Assembly (NCBI GenBank): GCA_032164295.1
Contig: JAJHTX010000003.1
Location: 2,728,001 to 2,792,000 of the forward strand
Direction: 5' to 3'
Origin: Inonotus obliquus
Lineage: Eukaryota; Basidiomycota; Agaricomycetes; Hymenochaetales; Hymenochaetaceae
Length of the DNA stretch: 64,000 bases
Part shown: positions 47,613 to 58,199 of the stretch, piece after piece
Layout: the number at the start of each line of letters is the position of its first letter
Numbering within the stretch: position 1 is the first letter of the stretch
Translations under genes and position numbers: made by a program
The notes under the pieces: model-generated
The model's database searches: none
What the model saw: the letters and a program-made list of their open reading frames with translations, nothing else
Told to the model about the DNA's origin: nothing

Positions 47613-48219
47613 GTTGTAGACTTAGACCGTAGCTCCCCATCTTTCTTTCGATCGTCTTGTACATCGAGTCCTCTTAGGCATCTAGCTTCCAATCTGAAGA
47701 CCACCTAATCTGCTTAACCTCTCTTACTCTACGGCGTGGAACGATTAATCAGTCGCCCACCAACTAGGGAAGCTTGCGAACGGCAGGAGTTTATGTTACC
47801 TGTCCTACTAGCCTGTCAACGAAGTTAAGGCTCGACTTGATCAGTTAAACGAGAGCGTCTGAGGCAACGCTTAGTATACTTGGGAATCTGCCCTGCTTGT
47901 GAAAACCGAGTAGACTCCGGAAACTCTTAGAAAAGCATCGCCGAACCCATAACACTGCGGACCGTCCTACTGTGGTTACTGTATAGTCCCTTTAGGGCGA
48001 GCGTTTTCTAACAAGGATGTGTCTCAAGCTACCGCATGGGTGCTCCTGGCGACGGCCCTATCATCTCATTCTCTGGAGAAGCATGTCATCCTGATTTACC
48101 TTTGTTCCGGTATCATGATCCGTGCGGCGTCAGTCTGGGCGCCTACCGATCAATCGGACGGCGTGCTCTAATATTGACGTGTCGGTACAACCTAACCTTG
48201 GCGATGAAGTACTCTATCG

Positions 48220-49800
48220 CTCGGTACCAATCAGCACGCTGGTGTTAGAAAAGCAATACAATTCACTATTACTAAGCCTGATTGATAACCGAAGTAACTC
48301 CAATATGAATTGGATACAGGAAAGGTTGAATGCGGTTACACGAGCACTACAACAGCCAATAATACCAGCAACACCAAGACCAGGAGTGTTACAGTATTGT
48401 AGCATATGTAGACCAGCACATGAGATAGCAGAAAAGCTACTTCGAGAGATACTGAAGGAAATAACATACTCAGCAATCGTCAAGGGACAATCGGACATTA
48501 TGATTAGGAGACAATTCATTGTAATGAACTATGAACCGAATACAACTGTACGGAAGGCTTATGAACGAGAAGTCAGGTTACTCTCATACGATAATCATTA
48601 CTTCCTATTGGCAATAGGAATACGAAACGTAGCTTCAGAACAAGATAATCACCAATGCGATGTAGCAGTACTAGACATCGATATACCATACAGGAATGAA
48701 CCTGAACATATCGCAAGAGAGTCAGCTTACAAGTGGACCGACTATCTAGTCCAAAGACTTAAGCAATTACTGACAGGAGGAAGAACAGTTGTAGAAGTAA
48801 AGGAAGGTCGACATGGAGGAATAATAAGGATCAAAGGAATCCGAGGCAGATCACTAGCAGACATAGCAGTAGCACCAGGATACATTAGAGTGCAGCAAGT
48901 AATTAATAACATTGACACACCTGGGGCAATAACATTACCAAGATGGCGAAGTGTAGGAACACAGACAGAGCCGATACAGACACCCGTATGGCACGTGACC
49001 CAAACATTACCAAGTATGGCAGAGTTTGATCGACGGCTTCGAAGCCGATCACACGTTATGAACCTCGACCATGTAATGCACTAGGGGCAGCACCAGACTA
49101 AGTGGATGGGGATAGATTACTAAGACGAGGACTGAAAGGTAATAGGAATATGACATAAGGTATTTAGAGTCATAGGAAAACAGGTATGACCGGAACCGAT
49201 ATGAACAAGTCATACGGCAATGCACAGCAGCTAGCATCGAGTATGACTAGGTCTGAAAGTAGTTACATTGAAGCGAACGGACCAACAGTAGATAATTCCT
49301 ATACTAGGCAGGCATGTAAAATAGTATAAATAGGAGGCCATCGTAGGGCCAACCCAGCAGTTTAATCCAAGTCCAGAGACTCAGAGTAAACCTCACAGAA
49401 AGTCTCCAGTTGATCGATAAACAACCTCCGCACTAAGAACCCAATAAGTACTTGAGAGCGACACTCCTTAAGCTAATCAACAGTGTGAGTTGAAGCTTAG
49501 GTAAAATACGGATAGCAGCTAGACTGTCTCTCCCTATCGTCAGCCTGAGTGCCAATTGATCAAAGTGTGGTAAGCATTGATCTCTCATACCTCTCTTATC
49601 GTGTCCAACAAGTGTTAGTACAGACAGTTAAGGTTATCACTTAGTTATCAGTATAACTAACATTACGATAATAGTATTAGACCGCAGGCTACAGAAGTTG
49701 GTTGATAGTTGTTTTAGACGGAGCTTAACACATCCCCTAAGGTAGCTATTGATTCCACAGCTATAGTAGCATAGTGGATTTGGATTAACCCCTCTTTCGA
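48220..49800 (+). mobile_element. A-right: LTR-like element with intact ORF
   Basis: Similarity to A-left (opposite strand) begins around the TCGGTACC at 48221. It runs through GTTAGAAA, the ORF, the TATAAATAGGAGGCC promoter-like box (49325) and CAGTTTAATCCAAGTC (about 49358), and reaches GGATTAACCCCTC (about 49780). A TGTCGGTAC at 48180 may be the true left terminus. The right end is not resolved; DNA from 50080 on is rich in GGTATCG words. Confidence 0.6.
48305..49084 (+). CDS. A-right ORF: unrecognised 259-residue LTR-borne protein
   Basis: Start chosen at the ATG at 48305, matching A-left (NWIQERLNAVTRALQQPIIP); the open frame extends back to 48122. Next is YCSICRPAHEIAEKLLREIL (Cys-x2-Cys-Arg, as in L/R ORF1). 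Then come IMIRRQFIVMNYEPNTTVRK, YEREVRLLSYDNHYFLLAIG, CDVAVLDIDIPYRNEPEHIA, TVVEVKEGRHGGIIRIKGI and a basic tail. It has nearly the same length and block order as L/R ORF1 (258 codons) and similar position before a TATA box. I take it as a diverged member of the same family; that is inference. No known domain. Confidence 0.6.
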   Translation: MNWIQERLNAVTRALQQPIIPATPRPGVLQYCSICRPAHEIAEKLLREILKEITYSAIVKGQSDIMIRRQFIVMNYEPNTTVRKAYEREVRLLSYDNHYFLLAIGIRNVASEQDNHQCDVAVLDIDIPYRNEPEHIARESAYKWTDYLVQRLKQLLTGGRTVVEVKEGRHGGIIRIKGIRGRSLADIAVAPGYIRVQQVINNIDTPGAITLPRWRSVGTQTEPIQTPVWHVTQTLPSMAEFDRRLRSRSHVMNLDHVMH

Positions 49801-50589
49801 GGCAACAACCAGATCTAGACGCCAATCCTACCAGATCAGCACCTCCCCGAATTAACAGCTGGGATCGTCCCTGGGCATCATTGAGATCGCTTCGATATCG
49901 ATCGGTACGCGTTGCCTGACTCGACTGGGCATTGCTTGGCTTTCCCTCTGAGTCGGATCGATGGTCTCCTCCGAGATCGAAGCAGCGTACGGCGGACCTG
50001 ATTCATTTTACAACCTTCCTCTCGACGTAGATCTCCGAGGGTGTGGTCTCGACCTAGCACATGTCACAAACTTCGGTACCGGAGCGGGCCCTCAGTATCA
50101 ACAACGGTATCGTCGGTATCGATGCATGGCGGTTCAGAAGGGCATACCGTCGGACTTGGAGCTTCGACAATGATCCAACTCTCTGCAGCAACGTATGGCA
50201 GACCAATCGTAGCTTGCGAGCCTTTCCCTCTGGTATGGGCCATCGAGGCGCGGACTATCAAGCATCGGTATCAAGATGGGTGGACGGTACTGTATCGGTA
50301 TCATCGGTATCGAAGTCTGGTGGTTCGGTACTGTGATGGAAGATGGGCGTAGGGATTGGCGGACCGGGATTGGCGCAGAAGTCTGGCTAAACGCATGCAG
50401 GACCAGTTCTCAATTGTTCTTAGCCTTGTCGAATCGCAGAAGCCTTGTACTTTGTTGGAACCGCAGGCGTAGATAGGACGGCAGAAGTACCGTGGTCCAA
50501 AGAGAAGTAAGAAGCGGTAGAATCACAGAAGTATTGTTAATTGGAAGAAGTGGTAGAAACACAGAATTAAGCCCATATTGATCGTAGCC
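49085..50589. other. U3/R/U5-like and interior part of A-right; no gene recognised
   Basis: Contains the A-right TATA box and the conserved block near 49780. From 50080 it is rich in CGGTATCG/CGGTACC words. Frames of 60-103 codons (49961-50476) overlap each other without motifs. The LINE begins at about 50590. Confidence 0.4.
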
Positions 50590-53500
50590 TCCGGTATTAC
50601 CCTTTACCGGCACTTGCCGACAGCACAAGGTCCTCGTGGTGGACTTCTCAGGCTGGTCTAATCGGGCAAGTTTGGTCCGTATGGGCATTCCCAATGACAA
50701 AGCCAAGGTGTGGGCACTCGGGCTCGAATACCTGGTCCCGGCCGTTTTCTGGCTCCAGGCATTTGAAAACGTGGAGACGGTGGCTACTTGGGTTTCGCGC
50801 CTCTGGATTAGTGCACAGCAGGCTATGAGGGCACTGATGTACGAAACTATGTCACAGAAGAAGGAGAAGTGGTGGGATGAGGAGTGTGATTGACAAGTAA
50901 GAGAAGGCGCCCCAGACCTCTTGTACTGGCTACGCGACAGAAGAGAGAGATGGTATAGTAAGCGGCGGGAGAAAGCAGGCAACGCCTCACCATGGTCGTA
51001 TCACAAGGCGGGCCTTCCTCGAAGGAAGGTCAACATCCCATCTTTAACGACACCCTTCAGGGCGGTCAGACACGTCGAGATTGCTCACGCGTTCTGACAA
51101 CACTACTTCCCGGAGAGATGAGACCATCCGGTGGAAGTTCACCTGCAATTGGTGGGGGTGCAGAGGGACATCACGGAAAGCGAGGTGCTGATCGCATTGG
51201 GGGGCATGCCGACTAACAGCGCACCAGGCCCTTCAGGCATGACTCACCGGGCACTGGGATGGGTGATTCGAAGGCACACTGCGTGCTTTACGCAGCTCTT
51301 CAATGGCATGTTGCGCACGGAGAGCTTCCCCCAGGAGCTCAAGAAGTCGGTGGTGGCAATGGTCCATAAGCCCAAACCTTACCCACTCAGCACGCCGAGG
51401 GCCTACCGCCCTATCTGCGTCGAAGAGGTTCTCGCGAAATTATTTGAAAGGGTTCTGGCGGCGTGCTTACAAGAATTGCTCCACTGTAACCCACTGTCTG
51501 ATAAGCGGAAGTTTGGAGGCAGAAGGGGCACGTCAGTTATGACAGCATAGCACGCACTCCTGGCTGCATCACAGGGCGAGGACGATATGTACACAATGGT
51601 CAGCTTCGATATACAGGGTTTTTTTGACAACGTCCGGCCGGAGGTTCTGCAATGAAGTCTGGATGAGCTAGGAGTCTCTCGGTCGTGGAATAACACGATA
51701 GCGCGCTTTATGAAAGATAGATCCATCGTGTTTTCTTTCAATGGCCAGTGATCCCAATGGTTTGTTAAGGCTAACATGGGTGTTCCTCAAGGTTCTCCAA
51801 TGTCCCCAGTGTTGGCGAATATTGCCGCGAATTTAGTGATTCGGCATCTGGACCAGAAGCTGTTCTTCTACATGGATGATGGCTTACTGCTAACCAAAGG
51901 AAGGAACACGTACGATCTGCTCCGAGCCACCCAGGATGGTCTGCGAATGGTGAACAACGCTCTGACAGGCATCGGGTTACACATAGATGTGGACTCGATC
52001 AAAGGGATTGCCAAGGGGAGAGGGGCTCACATACTGAGTGCGCCTTTGAATATGGGCGGCGCGCAGGTTGAATGGTACGATGACGTGTTGAAGCATACAG
52101 GAAGCTTTGTGCCCCACATACTGTCCCGGGTCAATGCTTCAAAACATACGTGAAATGCGCTGCGGTGGATGACAAGCCGGGCTACAGGGGCCAGGCTGAA
52201 GACGATGTGGCGGTACTATCAAAATGTACTAGTCCCGGTTATGACGTGGGGAGCGTCTATCTGGATGTCTAAGCAAGAGGAGTTGAGCGTGTCCTTCGAA
52301 GCGATACACAGGCACGCGCTCTTAGATATGGGCGCATGGCTTCCCGTCACAAGAACGGACATCATGGAGGTGCTTGCGGGTGTTCCCCCTGTTGCCTTGA
52401 CTATGGCATACACGGCAGAGACTCAGAATGCAAGGATAGAAGTGAGCAGATTGGGATCACCGCCGGTCAACGAGAGATATTGGCGAGGTATAGTATGATG
52501 CCCTGTCATCCCCATTACACATTTTCCGAGCCTGGCGCACCGCTCTTTGTGGCACCGGGCTACAGCCCAAATCCTGGATCACCAGGCTAAGGAAGCAGGA
52601 CCCACAGTATGGGTCTACTCGAAGGAGTGGCCAAGACAGGTGGAAGTGTGGTCGGATAACAGTAATGGCCTTCTGGATAAGCAGGCTACATACGGTGCAG
52701 TAGAAGACCTGGATTCCTTTTCTTTAATTTTGGTTTCTCTATCAAAATTTATGTTTGACTTTCTTGTCCATCCGTTTACGGATGCTTGCTTCATTCCTAT
52801 TCGTATTTTTCTTTCAGTAGACTTCCGTGCGGACCTTCTGTCTCCGGAACCTGCGGTACAGGCGATCATCGAGCAATTTACCAGCGCAATGAGCCAGTCT
52901 AATGCCCAGTTTTCTTTTCGAGTTCTCCCTTCTCGGCTTTTTCCTCCTAAGCCTCCTCTGGTGGAGGACGAGTTCACTCTTTTCCCGGCAGTGTCGGTTG
53001 AGGGAGTTAAGACTTCCGCGCGGGCAAGCATAGTCACCGCATGGAAGGAACTGCTGGGCGCGGCACGCATTACCTCGTATCATACCATCGAGACGCCATC
53101 ACAGAGATGCCTCTTTCAGGACCCCCGACCCATACCTATCCACGTCACTCACGCCAACATGTCACGCATAGGGGAAACCACCGCTCTGCGGCTCCTTGCA
53201 GGAGTCCCCGCGGTGGAAGAATTCTTATACGGACTCGACCTCGCAAACGCAGATTGCCTGACATGCGAAGTCCTGGACACCGTTAGGCATTGCCTCCTTG
53301 AATGCCCACGCAGCAGGGGTCGTTTCCCACGCGCCCAAACCCTGGACTGGTTTCACTGGTTCAACAACATCTTGTCTTCGATCAAGCGATTGGTTGAAGT
53401 TTTCAAACCACCATGAAGCAGGGGTCTTGTTTTACATCTGTTTGCAGGTGACATTTCTTTTCCCTTGGTTCCTTTCAGGTTACGGACAGTATATATAAGG

Positions 53501-53600
53501 CTGACTGCTCCGGGTTTCTCTTTTGAAATACGGGTGGTTACTTTTGTTATCATGTTCAAGGAAGTTCCATTTAGTTTGGTTTAGATTTATAAACCGGAAG
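50590..53600 (+). mobile_element. Degenerate non-LTR retrotransposon (LINE)
   Basis: Reverse-transcriptase blocks are visible in order: EVLIALGGMPTNSAPGPSGM (51181), FDIQGFFDNVRPEV (51606), GVPQGSPMSPVLANIAANL (51779) and the catalytic FYMDDGLLLTKG (51867). Stops interrupt the frame (at about 50891, 51548, 51652, 51748, 52151 and 52496), so it is dead. The C-terminal frame 52547-53416 is open and carries a Cys-His finger. The 5' endonuclease part is missing or unrecognisable. No clear poly(A) or target duplication was found. Confidence 0.8.
52547..53416 (+). pseudogene. LINE C-terminal reading frame (289 codons)
   Basis: Open segment of the dead LINE. It reads FRVLPSRLFPPKPPLVEDEF, SRIGETTALRLLAGVPAVEE and the terminal finger CLTCEVLDTVRHCLLECPRS (C-x2-C-x7-H-x4-C), the usual end of I/Jockey-like ORF2 proteins. 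It could be read only as a fragment because upstream stops separate it from the RT. Confidence 0.6.
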
Positions 53601-53690
53601 CGCCTGCGCCCGGGTACATGTACATGGCCCTAAGCCATTATTATTTTACAAAATGAAATTTGTTAGTGACACCGCGTGACAAAACAGAAA

Positions 53691-54778
53691 TGAGGGGGAC
53701 CACTCTGTATCTCACCGAAAAAAAAAGATATATTAATTTCTAGAAAGCTGGGTTATGCTTCTCTATGCTTGTATGCACTAGTACTACTTGATTTTATCGG
53801 AGTTGTATGGTTGTGACATTAACATTCTTATTTCAGCCGCATGTCAAAGCCAGATTGTGCTACTTATATGCGTCATCTATAAGTCAGCTTATGTACCATG
53901 CACTGTACGGAGCACTATTGTGAATGAAGAAACAAACATTGGTCTATACTCTACGGTTTGAAGCAATCCTGTCTAGCAAAGAAAGGATAGGAAATTTGGA
54001 AAGGGACTCTAAGCGAGGAAACGGATGCGAAACTATAAGAAGACTAAGGAACGTCTTACATTGTTAGGTCTGCTGGATTGTACTCCAACTGTGACCAATG
54101 AAAATTTGAGAGACGTGGTAAACGCGTTAGCGTATGATAGTCTAAGCCCAGAGTGGAATGCAAAGCGCGCGCTCTTCACGAGCCAAATGCATGAACTTGA
54201 CTCACGAACTTGCTTCGTGCACGTATTTGAGGACCCCAACGGAAGAGCTGAAATAGTAGGTCAATCAGAAGAAGTCAACACCAAATTCATGTGGATACAT
54301 ACATACGATGAACGGTATAGGCATCATCAGCACAGCTATGCACCCAAACACTGTATTCGCCCACTTGAACGTTAAGGCGCTATACATCTGAGTTGTGAAT
54401 AGAGGAAATATTGTTCCGCATAGGTTACCTAGAAAGTAAACAACTAGTGAAGATCGAAACAAAAGATTAGGAGAGTGGAGACCTACGGGAAAGGCTTTGA
54501 CCAGCGAGAGCGGACGAAGCAAACGGACCATAACTAGAACAAGTAAGCAACTTAAAATTAGGAGAAGAGACGGAGCCCTTACCAGTCGGCGAGATAGGTG
54601 AATACAGCCAAATAAATCATGAAGATTGACCACATGAAAAGCTACAGGCAGAATATTAGTACCAAACCACTATTAGCGGGGACAAGATTTCTCACTATTA
54701 TACCTATGCACATCCCAATCCAATGCACATGTTCGAATGAAGTCCACGCATATATCAACATTGAAAGTGGGAACAAGC
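53691..54778. repeat. Direct repeat DR1 (duplicated 3' end of the MFS gene plus flank)
   Basis: Matches 57109-58199 in the same orientation, starting at AAATGAGGGGGACC and ending at GTGGGAACAAG. It differs by scattered substitutions and a 4-bp insertion at about 54300. With Crinkler copy A it forms one unit of a tandem duplication; DR2 plus Crinkler B is the other. Confidence 0.9.
54176..54778 (-). pseudogene. Truncated MFS transporter 3' copy (in DR1)
   Basis: Carries the last exons of the transporter at 57602-60109: LSMLIYAWTSF, FTYLADW, YGPFASSALAGQSLSR, GNLCGTIFPLFTTQMY and MPIPFI + LFRWGPQIRARSKF, stop at 54176. The duplication cut it off just before LSMLIYAW, so it lacks the start and the first ten or so helices. 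Confidence 0.8.
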
Positions 54779-54997
54779 TGGCAATCAAACCATCAAAGCG
54801 AGTTTCCAAAAATGCAGAACCTCACTGAATTCCAACTCCTGTATTATTAATCCATCTGCAATGTAACGTACAACGCATGAAGCAAGCATATGAATTTGAA
54901 CTGAAAGATGACCCAGAATGAACGTAACCGAATGTCTGTGTTCACCTCTTCACCTCTTCCCAAACGCAACCAAAAGCGACATGGCCCCATCCAGTGT

Positions 54998-57018
54998 TCA
55001 GTCATACCTCAATCTATCGAGCATGAAGATATCATGCTCCTTGTCCATCAATCCTCTCCTTTCCACACCCGGTGCCCATCTTCCATCATTGTTCCATGAT
55101 GCTGGGTACCTATCCACCTGATGCGAGCCTACCCAGTCGAAATCAATCAAAATGGCACCACCGCCTGACTTGACAATGATGTTCTGAGCCTGGAGGTCGC
55201 CAAATACTAGGTTTCGTTCATGTAGCCGGCTCACTGCTCTCTCCACATCCCTGTAAATCTCCTCATGGTCTCCAGGAGTCTCATAATAGTAGAGCGACAC
55301 GCCTTCCACGTAATCCATGATCACCATATACATATCGCCGACAAGAGGAATGCAGAAGTGCAGCGTCGGCGCTAATTGTTCCTCTGCGAGCATCCGATGC
55401 GCCTCCTCATGATACCGCACAGTGAACTTGACAACGACGTCGATCTCTTCGTCAGAATCATCTCGTTTCATCTTTGCCCTGTACAGAGCATAATGTCTCT
55501 CACGCGCATCGTAGCTCTCACCTTCAGCCAAGAGTCCCCCAGTATACGATAGTTTACCAAGGTAATTCAGTCGCGGGAGACGAATATCTCCACAGGGCAA
55601 AGGACGAGGGTATAGCTGGGCAATAGTTGTCGCGGTCACCTGGCTGCCGTGATATTGTGCGTGAAAATCCCGTAGTTCCTCATTCGCGATGGAAAGCGCC
55701 TTGAAAATTCGGCCCACACGTAACACAGTCTCCGATTGCCAGGCATCAATGCACAGATCCTCCGAGAGCAGTTTGTCGAACAAGATTCCATCACTGTAAA
55801 CAGCCGAGGAGATTTCCAATCGGTTTCCCATTATACCGATGAGGACGACAGGGTAATTCGACTGAGTCAGGAACAGCTTGTTCTGAATTATAAGACAGTA
55901 AGAAACTGAACCCAGCGAGGAGTAGAGAACAAACCTTGGGCTGTGCTAATACCTTCGCATATGCAAGTAATGCTTGCAGTGACGCATTCCCACCAACCCC
56001 ATCCAAATCCTTGACTTCCAAGATCATACGAATTACCTCGCCCCATACCGCATCTGGTTTTGCAGTCTCGTTCTCAAGCCATACTTGCCATTTGCCCTGG
56101 TCTTCGACAAGGGAATCGATAATGTCCCTTAATTCTCCTTCTCGCAGCTGCTCTTTCTTGAATCCGTTATTACAAACGACAAGAAATTTGTGTGCCCACT
56201 CATAGTACTCAGAGTATGGTTCCTTAACTTGATCTAGGTGCTTCAGATTGTGTCTCAGTCTGGCAAGGGCTGGATGGAAGAGCGCAGTTGGCGGTCCGTA
56301 GTTCCCGGCTGGCCGATGGGGATGGACAATGCCATCTTCGTTCACCCATTGCTTTATCTTTTCCTCAGACGTCACGCCTTCTGATGGACTCGGGAAATTC
56401 TTTCTGATAAGGTTAATCTGCGAAAGTCGCCCTGGTCAAATTCGTCAGCAAAGTACGTTCGCAGATAAAGGAAAAACCAACCCCTGGCGATCTTGGAGGC
56501 ACGCACATCTGGAAGAGCATACACCACATCAGGGCCTTCCAAAACTGCGAGAAGTTAGCTGAATACGAAAGATCGGAGAGGATGGACTACGCACTGGTCT
56601 CATTCACGGCAAGCACATCGACCGTGTCACTGTCCGGATCCGCGGGTCCAGTGGGGAAGATTCTTCTAAGCCGTGTTGCGGCATTATGCATACGTCTCGG
56701 TGTCCCAGCGTTATTGCGAAGCCACACCAAAGCACTGTCATAAAGCGTTTCGGGGTCCGTGCATACGGGCAGGTTGTCACACTGGCAGATATCAGAACCA
56801 TGATAAAGCGAGAAATAGTTGAGAAGAACCTTGTAAAGAGTGAGCGTCTCGTCCACCAGGTGACGTTGGAAATCCGGATGGCGACGAATTTGCGCTTTAA
56901 GATCTTCAACTTTACCAACCTGCTTGACACGAATGATGGTTGTTCCAGCATTGGGTGCAAAAGGCATATAAACTACGTATTCGTCAGTATTCTCGGCCGT
57001 GCTGGGTGCCTGGGACAT
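54998..57018 (-). pseudogene. Crinkler-type protein with kinase-like domain, copy B (N-terminal domain broken)
   Basis: Paralogue of copy A from the ATG at 57018 (MSQAPSTAENTDEYVVYMPF). In the second exon the codon for Trp (copy A: NNASVW) is TAG here (NETSA then stop, about 56597). About 45 bp further one base is missing in AAAACTGCG compared with AAAACTTGCG in A, which shifts the frame. The middle domain (56375-55930) and kinase-like domain (55831-54998) remain open and well conserved: VVVKFTVRYHEEAHRMLAE, LVFGDLQAQNIIV, ILIDFDWVGSHQ. A shorter product starting downstream is possible but unproven. Confidence 0.7.
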
Positions 57019-57108
57019 GATGGAAAGGTAAGAGTCGTGATAGTCAAAGTTGAAGTTTGGTTGGGTTTTATCTATCGATCTCTCAGACTGGAAGCCACCT
57101 GAACACAA

Positions 57109-58199
57109 ATGAGGGGGACCAAGTACTCTGTATCTCACCGAAAAATATATAAATATTGATTTATAAGAGCTGGGTTATGCTTCTCTATGCTTGTATGCAC
57201 CAGTACTGCTTGATTTAATTGAAGTTGTATGGTTATAACATTAACATTCTTATTTCAGCCACATGTCAAAGCCAGATTGTGGCTACTTATATGCGTCATC
57301 TTTAAGTCAGCTTATGTATCATGCACTGTACTTACGGTGTACAATTGTTAATGAAGAAACAAACATTGGTCTATACTCTACGGTTGAAGCAATCCTGTCT
57401 AGCAAAGAAAGGATGGGAAATTTGGAAAGGGTCTCTAAGCGAGGAAACGGGTGCGAAACTATAAGAAGACTAAGGAACGTCTTACTTTGTTAGGGCTGCT
57501 GGATAGTACTCCAGCTGGGACCAATGAAAAGTTGAGAGACGTGGTAAACGCGTTAGCGTATGATAGTCTAAGCCCAGAGTGGAACGCAAAGTGCGCGCTC
57601 TTCACGAGCCAAACGCGTGAACTTGACTCGCGAACTTGCTTCGTGCACGTATTTGAGGACCCCAACGGAAGAGCTGAAATAGTAGGTCAATCAGAAGAAG
57701 TCAACACCAAATTCATGTGGATACATACGATGAACGGTATAGGCATCATCAGCACAGCTATGCACCCAAATACTGTATTCGCCCATTTGAACGTTAAGGC
57801 GTTATACATCTGAGTCGTGAATAGAGGAAATATTGTTCCGCATAGGTTACCTAGAAAGTAAACAACTAGTGAAGATCGAAACAGAGGATTAGGAGAGTGA
57901 AGACCTACGGGAAAGGCTTTGACCAGCGAGAGCAGACGAAGCAAACGGACCATAACTAGAACAAGTAAGCAACTTAAAATTAGGAGAAGAGACGGAGCCC
58001 TTACCAGTCGGCGAGATAGGTGAATACAGCCAAGTAAATCATGAAGATTGACCACACGAAAAGCTACAGGCAGAATATTAGTATCAAACCACTGTTAGCG
58101 GGGACAAGATTTCTCACTATTATACCTATGCACATCCCAATCCAATGCACATGCTCGAATGAAGTCCACGCATATATCAACATCGACAGTGGGAACAAG
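57109..58199. repeat. Direct repeat DR2 (3' end of the complete MFS gene plus flank)
   Basis: Source copy of DR1 (53691-54778). It covers the Crinkler B upstream flank and the last exons of the intact transporter gene. Confidence 0.9.

Larger units (their letters stand above)
46440..48013 (+). mobile_element. R: 1574-bp LTR-like insertion (solo LTR) carrying two ORFs
   Basis: Same element as L, on the plus strand: TGAAAGGATTG at the start, TTCTAACA at the end, flanked by AGGAT. It inserted into the spacer between the two A elements. ORF1 is 46498-47274, ORF2 47240-47533, and the TATA box is at 47605-47612. Different target duplications show that L and R are independent insertions, not an inversion of one copy. 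Confidence 0.87.

Noticed and set aside
44575..48013. L and R as the two terminal repeats of one element or as a single inverted duplication
   Set aside because: They are in opposite orientation and have different perfect 5-bp target duplications (TCCGT, AGGAT), so they are separate insertions.
54025..57813. Plus-strand frames of 116-120 codons in DR1 and DR2 (54025-54375, 57451-57813)
   Set aside because: They are antisense to the last MFS exons, which carry clear family motifs on the minus strand.
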